Source of the DNA: Tepidisphaeraceae bacterium
Lineage (GTDB): Bacteria; Planctomycetota; Phycisphaerae; Tepidisphaerales; Tepidisphaeraceae
DNA: 22,373 nt
Assembly (NCBI GenBank): GCA_025450555.1
Contig: JANWHF010000155.1
Coordinates: 1-22,373, forward strand
Reading direction: 5' to 3'
Below the pieces are notes generated by a model. It ran no database searches and had not been told where the DNA came from. It saw only the letters and a list, made by a program, of their open reading frames with translations. The translations under genes were made by a program, and so were the position numbers. Every line of letters starts with the position of its first letter. Position 1 is the first letter of the stretch. Shown one piece after another: positions 14,124 to 21,424 of this stretch.

Positions 14124-15392
14124 TTAACGAATGTGCCCCTGCCCGCGAACAACCCATTTGTAAGTGGTCAGATCGGCCGCGCCCATCGGCCCGCGAGCAT
14201 GCATCTTGTCGGTGCTGATGCCGATCTCCGCTCCAAGTCCATATTCCCCGCCGTCGGCGAAGCGCGTGCTGGCGTTGACCATGACGCTGGCGCTGTCCAC
14301 TCGCTGCACAAAGGTCTGCGCGTTGGCAATCGATTCGGTCAGGATGGCGTCGGTGTGGCGCGAGCCATGCGCGTTGATGTGCTCGATCGCTTCGTCGATC
14401 GAATCGACGACTTTCACGCCGACGATGAAGCTCAAATACTCGGTATCCCAGTCCTTTTCCGTGGCGGGCTTCGCCTGGGAATACAGGGCGCGCGTCTTTT
14501 CGTCGCCCCGTATTTCGACACCCTTGGCGGCCAGATCGGCGCAGACAAGGGGGAGCAATCTCGCGGCACTGTCGCGATGAAAGAGCAGGTGCTCGACCGC
14601 GTTGCACACGGCTCCGCCGGGATAGCTGGTCTTGGCATTGACGCACACCCGGCGGACTTCATCCTCCATTGAATTCACTTGCGAATCGATGTAGATGTGG
14701 CAATTACCGGTGAAATGCTTGAGGACCGGGATCGTCGAATCCTTCACGACCGCGCGGATCAGGCTTTCGCCGCCGCGCGGAATGACCAAATCGATGTATC
14801 GATCGAGCTTGAGCAGATGCGGAACCAGCGCGCGATCGGCCGATTCGACAAGCTGCACCGAAGCCGGATCGATTTCCGCCTCGCGCAGTGCATTGCTGAT
14901 GATTCGGGCAATCGCGCGATTGGAATTCATCGCTTCTTTCCCACCTCTGAGAATGATGGCATTTCCGCTCTTGAGGCACAGCGCCGCAGCATCACTCGTT
15001 ACATTTGGCCGGCTTTCATAAAAGAAGAGGACCACGCCCAGGGGCACCCGCATTTTTTCGATGCGAAGTCCATTTGGACGGACATAACCTTCGATGATCT
15101 GCCCCACCGGATCGGTCTGAGAGGCGATTTGTGCGACACCCTGCGCCATCGATGCGACGCGCTTGGGATTGAGCTTCAGCCTTTCGATCAGTTCCGGCGC
15201 GAGACCCGCTTCCTGTGCCGCCGACACATCCGCCCCGTTGGCCTGAATCAATGCATCACTCTGTGCGGAAATGGCGTCGGCAATGCGATTGAGTGCTTGA
15301 ATGCGCGTATTGCCCGAAAGCGTCGCGAGCTTCCCCGCCGCCCGGCGCGCAGCTCGCCCGATCTGCTCGACGTAGGCTGTCCAATCTTCCAT
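14124..15392 (-). CDS. proA: Gamma-glutamyl phosphate reductase
   Basis: Second enzyme of proline synthesis: NADPH-dependent reduction of gamma-glutamyl phosphate to glutamate semialdehyde. The 422-aa length is standard. Recognisable blocks are VPLGVVLFFYESRPNVTSDA (117-136), NAIILRGGKEA, HFTGNCHIYID, and the catalytic Cys263 in KTSYPGGAVCNA, then MVNASTRFADGGEYGLGAE. The catalytic loop is two residues longer than the common KTQRPGVCNA form. The gene is 41 bp downstream of ybbR and on the same strand, so read-through from the cdaA promoter is likely; a TACAAT six bases before the ATG may give a separate leaderless start. No proB or proC is in the window. No Shine-Dalgarno sequence precedes the ATG. 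Confidence 0.96.
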   Translation of the reverse strand: MEDWTAYVEQIGRAARRAAGKLATLSGNTRIQALNRIADAISAQSDALIQANGADVSAAQEAGLAPELIERLKLNPKRVASMAQGVAQIASQTDPVGQIIEGYVRPNGLRIEKMRVPLGVVLFFYESRPNVTSDAAALCLKSGNAIILRGGKEAMNSNRAIARIISNALREAEIDPASVQLVESADRALVPHLLKLDRYIDLVIPRGGESLIRAVVKDSTIPVLKHFTGNCHIYIDSQVNSMEDEVRRVCVNAKTSYPGGAVCNAVEHLLFHRDSAARLLPLVCADLAAKGVEIRGDEKTRALYSQAKPATEKDWDTEYLSFIVGVKVVDSIDEAIEHINAHGSRHTDAILTESIANAQTFVQRVDSASVMVNASTRFADGGEYGLGAEIGISTDKMHARGPMGAADLTTYKWVVRGQGHIR

Positions 15393-15398
15393 AACGCT

Positions 15399-15404
15399 AT
15401 TGTA
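15399..15404 (-). promoter_or_regulatory. Possible -10 box of a leaderless proA transcript
   Basis: TACAAT on the minus strand, with six bases (AGCGTT) before the proA ATG. The spacing would place +1 on the start codon, the usual layout of leaderless mRNAs, and no ribosome-binding site is present. There is no good -35 box at 16-18 bases, so this is tentative. Confidence 0.35.
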
Positions 15405-15433
15405 GCACGGGCGGCGAGGCTCGACAGACGTGG

Positions 15434-16657
15434 CTACTGGTCGGTAGGCTTGTTCTCCATGATCTTATATTGAACCGTCGGCGGCTCGCCCGTCAGACGA
15501 ACGCCCGGCGGCAGTTCGATATGGACCGGGGTACTCAAATAACCACCCGGGGCATTTGCGCCGTCTGTCGAACTCACGTCGAAGGTCGCCTTAATCGGGG
15601 ATCCGGTCAAGGGACCATCATGAAGCTTTTGGATAACGTCCGGTGGCCCAACGACGTTAACCTCTCGGATCGTGTCGTAGCCCGGCGCCATCTCAACGTG
15701 ATGTGTCGCCCAAAAGTTACTTGGTGGAAGCGTATGCCAGACGGGAATGGCAGAGATCACACCCGCCACGTTTTTGTTCTTGACCGTGTAAATCGCATGA
15801 ACACTGAGGATCGACAGCGTCACATGCGGATCATTCACCGATGGCGAGATCGTCGCATCTTCCTGATGCACGCCCGGCGTCGTCAGATCGGTGAGGTTTG
15901 CATAAGCCGTCAACTTCGGATGATCTTTGGCGAAGGATTCCGGCATCGAAATCTGGACTTTTCGCGGCTCGAATTCCACTTTCGCCAGGCTATCGCGCGC
16001 GTCAGGGTTGGGCTGAACTTCCACGTCAACCGACTTCATCGGATCGACCAGCACCGTCAACTCTGCCGGCATAATGCTGTTGAAGGTGATGCCGTTCGAT
16101 TTAAAGATCGGCGCATCGGAGATGAAATTTGCTTGAAGCGGATGAACGCCGGGATCGAGGTGTGGAGCGGGGATCTGAACATCGCCCGCGGTTAATTGCC
16201 CCGCCACTTTTTCCAGCCGCGCGTGCGGGCCGGTGATCTCAGCGGTGACTTGCGCTCCTTCAATCGGTATGGCCCGGCCATCAACCATCTCAACGACCCG
16301 AACCAATCTTCCCGGTTCGCTATCCACCAGTTGAAATTTGAACGTGACCTTTTCCGGCGGGCCCAATTCTTCGCGCTCCGCATAAACCCAGATCAGCACC
16401 GTCAACGGCACGACCCATAAAAAGGTCCGCAGGCTGCTCATCAAGCTTTCGCGCGAGAAGGTGTGGCGGGCCCAGCTTCGGGCCGAGCCGCGCAGGCGCA
16501 TGGCCAGTGAACGGCGCGGGCGCGTCGTAGAGCGATAGGCCAGTATTTCTCCCGGAGTTTTGGTGGACGTTTCAGGCATGATCCTCAAGCTCATGTACAG
16601 CAGCTTGCCGCCACGCGGCCCTTCAAACACCTTAAGCGGCCTCGCGAATCGGCGCAT
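15434..16657 (-). CDS. ybbR: YbbR-domain protein (CdaR-like partner of CdaA)
   Basis: Membrane-anchored extracytoplasmic protein that in Firmicutes (CdaR/YbbR) binds and regulates the diadenylate cyclase CdaA. The N-terminus to about residue 75 is basic and cytoplasmic; one membrane segment follows (SSLRTFLWVVPLTVLIWVYA), then about 310 residues outside with tandem YbbR beta-domains (for example GAQVTAEITGP, VEVQPNPDARD, REVNVVGPPDVIQKL, and a final VHIELPPGV). Start ATG 16657 is preferred because GAGGTG lies six bases upstream; this start overlaps the cdaA 3' end by 26 bp. A GTG at 16666 and a later ATG at 16594 are possible. The overlap with cdaA strongly supports the pairing. The 80-residue cytoplasmic extension is longer than usual. 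Confidence 0.88.
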   Translation of the reverse strand: MRRFARPLKVFEGPRGGKLLYMSLRIMPETSTKTPGEILAYRSTTRPRRSLAMRLRGSARSWARHTFSRESLMSSLRTFLWVVPLTVLIWVYAEREELGPPEKVTFKFQLVDSEPGRLVRVVEMVDGRAIPIEGAQVTAEITGPHARLEKVAGQLTAGDVQIPAPHLDPGVHPLQANFISDAPIFKSNGITFNSIMPAELTVLVDPMKSVDVEVQPNPDARDSLAKVEFEPRKVQISMPESFAKDHPKLTAYANLTDLTTPGVHQEDATISPSVNDPHVTLSILSVHAIYTVKNKNVAGVISAIPVWHTLPPSNFWATHHVEMAPGYDTIREVNVVGPPDVIQKLHDGPLTGSPIKATFDVSSTDGANAPGGYLSTPVHIELPPGVRLTGEPPTVQYKIMENKPTDQ

Positions 16658-17462
16658 GCGAGTCACCTCGCCGCATCAGCTCAACCAATAGCCCACGAAG
16701 CCCTTCGGCGGTCAATTTGCGAATCAGCTGTCCGCGCTCGGCAACGCTGATATCCCCAGTTTCCTCCGACACGACAACCACCACTGCATCGCTTTCCTGG
16801 CTCATTCCCACTGCCGCGCGATGCCGGCTCCCGAGCTCGCGCTCCAGTTCGCCGCTTTCAGCCAGCGGAAATTGGACGCCCGCATAAGCGACCCGTCCCT
16901 GGCTGATAATCACGCCCAGATCATGCAGTGGAGAATTTGGCCAGAAGATCGTGTTCAGCAGGGCCGAGGACAACTCGGCATTGAGCTGCGTTCCACTCTC
17001 GGCAATTCCGCCAAGCCCGACTTCGCGCTCAATGGCAATCAGCGCCCCGATCTTACGACGCGAGCAGAACACCGCCGACTCGACCAAAGCATTGATCTCC
17101 TCGTCGATCTGCTGCGTCCACCCACGGAACAGCCGCGTCTCGCCGAGCTGCATGAGAGCCCGACGCAACTCCGGCTGGAACGCCACGAGCGCCGCAAAGG
17201 CCGCGAAATATAAGAACTTTCCGTAAAGGAATTGGACTCGTACCAGGTCAAAATGTGTGCTGAGCAGGCCGACGATCACGTACAGCACGACCAGCACGAA
17301 CGCGATACCCTTGAGCATGCGCACGCCGCGCGTTCCGCGCAGGAAGCGCAGCACCCAGTAGACCACCAGCCCGATGAGAAAAAGCTCAATCGCGACCTGC
17401 CAGGGGTTGTAGGTGAGCAGCGCTCGAAAGAAGCCGGAAAAATCGACAAACTGGTCGGGCAT
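16632..17462 (-). CDS. cdaA: Diadenylate cyclase CdaA (c-di-AMP synthase)
   Basis: Makes the second messenger c-di-AMP from two ATP. The 276-aa product has three N-terminal membrane segments (about 22-40, 50-66 and 80-95), the linker AFQPELRRALMQLGE, and the DAC domain from about 125. Conserved elements are IGALIAIER, SSALLNTIFWPNSPLHD and the RHR motif GSRHRAAVG (Arg213-His214-Arg215). The catalytic DGA motif (usually PLHDGAVII) reads PLHDLGVII, so Asp181 is kept while Gly-Ala becomes Leu-Gly. Start ATG 17462 has no clear ribosome-binding site. A promoter is predicted about 90 bp upstream. It is followed by ybbR (overlapping) and proA. In many bacteria this pair is followed by glmM and is near folP; folP is upstream here. 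Confidence 0.93.
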   Translation of the reverse strand: MPDQFVDFSGFFRALLTYNPWQVAIELFLIGLVVYWVLRFLRGTRGVRMLKGIAFVLVVLYVIVGLLSTHFDLVRVQFLYGKFLYFAAFAALVAFQPELRRALMQLGETRLFRGWTQQIDEEINALVESAVFCSRRKIGALIAIEREVGLGGIAESGTQLNAELSSALLNTIFWPNSPLHDLGVIISQGRVAYAGVQFPLAESGELERELGSRHRAAVGMSQESDAVVVVVSEETGDISVAERGQLIRKLTAEGLRGLLVELMRRGDSHAPIREAA

Positions 17463-17553
17463 TTTTTCGATTCGATCGTGTTGTGTTCAGGCCCCGAGCC
17501 AAGGCATTTGCTGCAGCGCCGTCGCGCCGCGGACATGCCACGCACGTTGCCTG

Positions 17554-17582
17554 ACTATACGGCCCACAACGGGCCCCGACAA
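17554..17582 (-). promoter_or_regulatory. Predicted sigma70-type promoter of cdaA-ybbR-proA
   Basis: Minus strand: TTGTCG (17582-17577), 17 bases, TATAGT (17559-17554), with an AT-rich stretch upstream. The start would be near 17547, leaving a leader of about 85 nt. The spacer contains an inverted repeat, GGCCC-GTTGT-GGGCC. Prediction from consensus only. Confidence 0.5.
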
Positions 17583-17634
17583 TTAAAACCAACCCACAAA
17601 AAGCTGAATTTACGTGCCCGGCGAGCCTCACCCG

Positions 17635-17801
17635 AGGCCCTGTCTGAAAACTCCCCGCGCGGCGAGGCGCCGCGGATGAGGGCGAGCATGCGAGACGCGA
17701 CGACGAAGCGTATTGATAAAAAAATACGTTGAGGAGGAGCAACGAAGCAGGCTCGCCCTCAGACGCAAGCATCGCCCGCGCGGAGTTTTCAGGCAGGGCC
17801 T
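17635..17801. repeat. 167-bp nested palindromic element (MITE-like)
   Basis: Three nested inverted repeats. Outer arms 17635-17654 and 17782-17801 are 20-bp, AGGCCCTG(T/C)CTGAAAACTCC, with one mismatch, and similarity continues inward through a GCGCGG stretch. Middle arms are TGAGGGCGAGC (17677-17687) and GCTCGCCCTCA (17751-17761). The inner arms are CGTATT (17709-17714) and AATACG (17723-17728). There is no room for a transposase, so a non-autonomous miniature element is the best reading. No clear target-site duplication is visible. The right arm contains the folP stop codon. Confidence 0.7.
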
Positions 17802-18655
17802 GAGCTTTTTATCGCCCGAATCATCCGTACCACTTGAGACATCGCCGTCACATCATGGACACGCACCACCCCCACCTGGTTGGCTGCCGCCCACGCGACC
17901 GTTGCCGCCGTTCCGAAGACTCGGCCGGAACGCGCCGATTCTCCCGTCACTTTTCCAATGAAGCTCTTTCGGCTTGTTCCTACGACAACGGGATGGCCAA
18001 GTGCGGAAATCTGCGACAAACCCCGCAATAACTGCAGATCGTGCCGCACCGTCTTGCCAAAGCCGATGCCCGGATCGATCAGCAGCTTTGATGTCTCGAT
18101 TCCCGCCGACCGGGCGGCGGCAATCCGCTCCTTCAGAAATGCAATCACCTCCGCCGTGACGTTCTCATAACGTGGAGCATGGTGCATCGTCGCCGGCTCC
18201 CCCTGCATGTGCATGAGGATCACCGACGCTCCGCGCTGCGCCGCTAACCCAAAGAGTTCCGGATCATCCCTTCCCGCCGAGATGTCATTGATGACATCAA
18301 TGCCGCAATCCAGCGCCTCGGCTGCCACCCTCGCACGCGTCGTATCGATCGAAAGAACGACATCGACCTTGGCCCGCAGCGATTTGAAAACCGGCCGAAG
18401 CCGCTCCAGTTGCTCCTCATCCGAAACACGCTGCGATCCCGGTCGCGTGGACTCCGCCCCGATATCGATCCAGTCCGCGCCTTCCTCCGCCATCTTGTGG
18501 GCATGCTCCAGCGCTGCTTCCGCTTGCGAAAACTTGCCGCCATCGGAAAAGCTGTCCGGCGTGACATTGAGAATGCCCATCACCAGCGTCGGCCGGTCGG
18601 GCCTCTGCAACCAGGATGTAAGCTGTGTTGCATTCATCACAATCTGCCATTTCAT
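17789..18655 (-). CDS. folP: Dihydropteroate synthase
   Basis: Folate pathway enzyme joining 6-hydroxymethyl-dihydropterin diphosphate and p-aminobenzoate; target of sulfonamides. The 288-aa product has the full set of TIM-barrel signatures: MGILNVTPDSFSDGG (26-40), DIGAESTRPGS, VLSIDTTRARVAAEAL, VINDISAG, VILMHMQG, DPGIGFGKT and GTSRKSFIG, ending with VRVHDV. Start ATG 18655 is used; an internal ATG at 18637 (MNATQL) is equally short of a ribosome-binding site. The last codons (Ser-Gly-Pro-Ala) and the TGA stop lie inside the right arm of the nested palindromic element, so that element sets the exact C-terminus. Order folP then cdaA is frequent in other bacteria; here the two are split by the element and a separate promoter. 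Confidence 0.96.
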   Translation of the reverse strand: MKWQIVMNATQLTSWLQRPDRPTLVMGILNVTPDSFSDGGKFSQAEAALEHAHKMAEEGADWIDIGAESTRPGSQRVSDEEQLERLRPVFKSLRAKVDVVLSIDTTRARVAAEALDCGIDVINDISAGRDDPELFGLAAQRGASVILMHMQGEPATMHHAPRYENVTAEVIAFLKERIAAARSAGIETSKLLIDPGIGFGKTVRHDLQLLRGLSQISALGHPVVVGTSRKSFIGKVTGESARSGRVFGTAATVAWAAANQVGVVRVHDVTAMSQVVRMIRAIKSSGPA

Positions 18656-18940
18656 GAGGTCTTAGCCCGATAAAAACCTCATAGAGGAATTTGCCATTAT
18701 CAAGTGGAAGGGTCCCGGCGTCGATTGCGACAATATGCCCGACTTTTTGCGACCCGCGGTTTACCCCGTCCTGCTGGTATGCATCGTCGGCAGCCTCTGG
18801 ATGCTCGCCAGTTCCGGCAGCCCAATGGGACCCGAATGGCCATCCAGTTATGAAGAGGCGCAGCGTCCCGCACTTCATCTGCCCTGTTCACGCCCCTCTT
18901 CAACGGACTTAGCCAGCATCGAAGAAGGCGAATGACCATT
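18656..18940. other. Region between folP and the double-hairpin repeat
   Basis: About 285 bp. It should carry the folP promoter, which I cannot place firmly. A short palindrome CCTC-ATA-GAGG lies near 18677-18687. The only reading frame with protein-like content is the doubtful small membrane protein listed separately. No RNA gene is recognised. Confidence 0.4.
18735..18935 (+). CDS. Doubtful small membrane protein
   Basis: 66-codon frame whose residues 9-27 (VYPVLLVCIVGSLWMLASS) could form one membrane segment, followed by a Pro/Ser-rich tail. There is no ribosome-binding site before the ATG, no family resemblance, and the end runs up to the repeat at 18941. It may be spurious; I list it because the hydrophobic stretch is preceded by a charged start and because it would converge on the 52-aa membrane protein with the hairpin repeat between them. 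Confidence 0.2.
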   Translation: MPDFLRPAVYPVLLVCIVGSLWMLASSGSPMGPEWPSSYEEAQRPALHLPCSRPSSTDLASIEEGE

Positions 18941-18998
18941 CGTAGCACAGGCTTCCAGCCTGTGATTCTATTATCACAGCCTGGAAGGCTGTGCTACG
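18941..18998. repeat. Double-hairpin inverted repeat (CGTAGCACAG type)
   Basis: 26-bp arms (18941-18966 and 18973-18998) around the loop TCTATT. Each arm is itself a hairpin: CACAGGCT-TCC-AGCCTGTG (18946-18964) and CACAGCCT-GGA-AGGCTGTG (18975-18993). The outer stem CGTAG/CTACG closes the structure. The two arms differ at two positions that keep both local hairpins paired. The TAG stop of the minus-strand 52-aa gene is in the outer stem, so the element sits exactly at that gene's 3' end and could act as a terminator or mRNA-stabilising structure. Confidence 0.85.
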
Positions 18999-19152
18999 AG
19001 TCGTCCATCGAATCGTCATCCCGCTTGTTCGACGACGATGATCGAAACCACGAGAAGATCGCCAATCCGATAAACAACACCCCCGGCAGCGCAAGGATCA
19101 GAAGCCCTATCAAAATCCATCGATCGGAAATGACGGATGCGGGATAGGCCAT
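18994..19152 (-). CDS. Small single-pass membrane protein, 52 aa
   Basis: Not recognised as a known family. The start ATG at 19152 has CGGAG seven bases upstream, a better site than the upstream alternative at 19203. After a short polar start, residues about 12-31 (WILIGLLILALPGVLFIGLA) form a membrane segment, followed by FSWF and a polar tail rich in Ser and Asp (RSSSSNKRDDDSMDD). This resembles small phospho-acceptor or scaffold-type membrane peptides only in general build, so I assign no function. The TAG stop lies within the CGTAG stem of the adjacent repeat. Downstream on the same strand comes folP, about 340 bp away. Confidence 0.5.
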   Translation of the reverse strand: MAYPASVISDRWILIGLLILALPGVLFIGLAIFSWFRSSSSNKRDDDSMDDS

Positions 19153-19221
19153 GAAGTTACTCCGAACCGCGCGAGTCACTTTCGAGCGCACATTGCATGA
19201 CACGCTGGGCGGCTGCTTTTT

Positions 19222-19334
19222 ACTCCCTCTCCCGGTACTCCGGGGGAGGGCTGGGGTGGGGGTTCATCGCCAGGGTGCGCGGAATTGCAAAGACCCCCTC
19301 CTAACCCTCCCCCGGAATACCGGGAGAGGGAAAA
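19222..19334. repeat. REP-like inverted pair (locus 2)
   Basis: Second copy of the paired GC-rich unit seen at 8624-8741. The left copy (19222-19264) reads CCCTCTCCCGGTACTCCGGG then GGAGGGCTGGGGTGGGG; the right copy (19291-19334) is the reverse form ending CCGGGAGAGGG. The spacer (26 bp) is unlike that of locus 1, while the units are nearly the same. It lies 35 bp beyond the stop of the TPR-glycosyltransferase gene. Confidence 0.8.
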
Positions 19335-19368
19335 TAGAGCGAATTCCAAGCACCTGCTGACATCTCCC

Positions 19369-21138
19369 TCACGCACCACCAGCTCCCTGCTTCCTCAGTT
19401 CCGTCTTCACTTCCTCGATCACCGACGCCCATTCGCCAAGCCTCGGCTGTCGGAACAACCGCATCGTCGGATACCAAGCTGAATCACTTCGCCCCAGCAT
19501 CCAGCGCCAGTCGGGTGAATAAGGCAGCAGCGTCCACACCGTCCGCCCCATCGCCCCAGCCAAATGCGCCACCGCCGTATCGCATGCGATCACCAGATCC
19601 AGATTCGTGATCAGCGCCGCCGTGTCGGCAAAGTCCTTCAGATCATCCGCCCAATCCACCATCGGAATCGGTGCCGTCGCCTGCCCGCCAAGCAATTGCG
19701 GACCTTTCTGCAAACTGTAAAACCGGACGTTCGACACCTCCGCCAGCGGCTTCAGTGCCGCAGGCGAAATCGTCCGCTGGCGATCGTGGACATATTCCGG
19801 GTTTCCCGCCCAGGCGATTCCAACTTTCAGGCCGCTCGGTTCGCCCTGCACTCGATCGGCCCATGTTTGAGCCAAGGTCGCATCCGCCAGCAGATAGGGC
19901 ACGTCGTTGGGAATCGTCTGCAGCGTTGTTCCAAAGAGGGCAGGCAGACTCAAAAGCGGATAATGAACGTCATAATCCGGCAACTGCTCTTCGAATGAGA
20001 CAACCATTTCGATATCGCACTGCCCTTCCAGCAGTCGCTTCAACGGCTGCGGACATTGCACGACCACCTTCCCGCCCCGCTCGGCCACCCTCGGCGCATA
20101 ACGAATAAACTGAATGATGTCGCCCAACCCCTGCTCGAGCCGAAGCAGAATGCGCTTGCCATCCAGATTCGTGCCATTCCACAGCGGTTTAGGCAGCAAT
20201 CGCGCCTGATCCGTCCACCGCGATTCATAGGCTCTCCAGCCATTCTCAAAATCGCCTTTGAGCAGCAATGTCAGCGCGCGATTCCATTGGGCTTCGGGAT
20301 AAATGGTGCGCGCGGCAATCGCCCGGTCGAATGTCGCAACCGCCTCATCCAGCTTCCCCTGATCCTTTTGCACATTCGCGATGCTGTAAAGCACTTCCGA
20401 ATAGCCGGGCCGCAAACTCAGCGCGGCATTGAACGCAGTGATCGCATCCTCAAATCGCGCCGCGCGATGATAGATGTTGCCCAACGCCCCCTGTGCCTCC
20501 GGTGACTGTGGCTGAAGCTGAGCCGCCCGCTCGTAGGCCGCGGCCGACTCCTCCACGCGATCCTGTTCATCGAGCGTCTTGGCGAGTCGATTGAACGCAT
20601 CCGCATATTGCGGCTGCAGCACCGTCGCCTGTCGGAACGCCGCGATCGCATCATCGATCTGTCCCTTTTTCTTCAGCGCGCTCCCGAGCCCGTTCCATGC
20701 CTGGGCATAGTTCGATCGCAGCTCCAGCGCCCGTCTGTACTCCGCGATCGATTCGTCCAGATTCCCCTGCCGATCCAGAAGTTGAGCCAGATTGTAATGC
20801 GTCTCCGCCACATCCCCCTGTCGCACGATCGCTTTCCGCAATGAACCGATCGCCTCGTCCATTCGCCCCAGTTGAGCCAGCACCACCGCGCGATTGACCT
20901 GATACTGCACAGCATCAGGCGACAACTGAATCGCGCGATCGATCGACTGCAACCCATCCGCAGGCTTGCCGAGCTGGCTGATCGCCACGCCGCGCAGGTG
21001 CCAAGCTTCCGCATGCTCCGGATACCGCTGCAGAATCTGCTGATAAACATCCACCGCTTCGTTGAGCCGCCCCGTCATATGCAGCTCGCGCGCGATGACC
21101 AGGGCCTGATCGACATTCATTTCCGTCATGCCGGCCAT
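19369..21138 (-). CDS. TPR-repeat protein with C-terminal glycosyltransferase (GT9/GT41-like) domain
   Basis: 589-aa protein. From about residue 8 to 310 there are eight to nine tandem TPR units of 34 residues (for example NEAVDVYQQILQRYPEHAEA, DEAIGSLRKAIVRQGDVAET, DESIAEYRRALELRSNYAQA, DDAIAAFRQATVLQPQYADA). The remainder has a GT-B-type fold related to ADP-heptose and O-GlcNAc transferases: RILLRLEQGLGDIIQFIRY, GLKVGIAWAGNP, ITNLDLVIACDTAVAHLAGA and TVWTLLPYSPDWRW. The VIACDTAVAHLAGA block matches the donor-binding D-T-x-x-x-H-L-A-G pattern. It may glycosylate proteins or envelope sugars. The start is ambiguous: ATG at 21138, 21129 or 21120, or GTG at 21168, none with a strong ribosome-binding site. 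No signal peptide is visible. Acceptor unknown. Confidence 0.87.
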   Translation of the reverse strand: MAGMTEMNVDQALVIARELHMTGRLNEAVDVYQQILQRYPEHAEAWHLRGVAISQLGKPADGLQSIDRAIQLSPDAVQYQVNRAVVLAQLGRMDEAIGSLRKAIVRQGDVAETHYNLAQLLDRQGNLDESIAEYRRALELRSNYAQAWNGLGSALKKKGQIDDAIAAFRQATVLQPQYADAFNRLAKTLDEQDRVEESAAAYERAAQLQPQSPEAQGALGNIYHRAARFEDAITAFNAALSLRPGYSEVLYSIANVQKDQGKLDEAVATFDRAIAARTIYPEAQWNRALTLLLKGDFENGWRAYESRWTDQARLLPKPLWNGTNLDGKRILLRLEQGLGDIIQFIRYAPRVAERGGKVVVQCPQPLKRLLEGQCDIEMVVSFEEQLPDYDVHYPLLSLPALFGTTLQTIPNDVPYLLADATLAQTWADRVQGEPSGLKVGIAWAGNPEYVHDRQRTISPAALKPLAEVSNVRFYSLQKGPQLLGGQATAPIPMVDWADDLKDFADTAALITNLDLVIACDTAVAHLAGAMGRTVWTLLPYSPDWRWMLGRSDSAWYPTMRLFRQPRLGEWASVIEEVKTELRKQGAGGA

Positions 21139-21424
21139 TGTATTGCGGGAACGCCTGACGGCGAACACGGATCAGATTCGATTCAGATCTCACCGCTGAG
21201 GGCGCAGAGGTACACGGCGGAGGAGAGGGAGAATTGAGAATGAGTCTCCACGCCCATAGGGCGTGGTATCAGGAAGCCTCCTCGAGACGTCACAGGAGCG
21301 ATGCGCGCGATGCCCTTCATGCACTTGCCTCGACCAACACACACCCCTTGATGAAGTATCTGCTTGCAGAGCGGCACGCAGTTTTTGGGCTATCGCTGCT
21401 CAAAAGTTCCTCCTGGAGATTCCC
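21139..21424. other. Divergent intergenic region
   Basis: 286 bp between the divergent TPR-glycosyltransferase and esterase genes. It contains a purine-rich block at about 21187-21235 with repeated GAGG-type words, and no supported gene. The esterase's upstream in-frame extension to 21263 lacks a ribosome-binding site and is left out. Promoters must lie here, but none stands out. Confidence 0.4.

Noticed and set aside
21187..21235. Purine-rich stretch with repeated GAGG-type words
   Set aside because: The words are irregular and there is no clear repeat period or second copy in the window, so it is not listed as a repeat.
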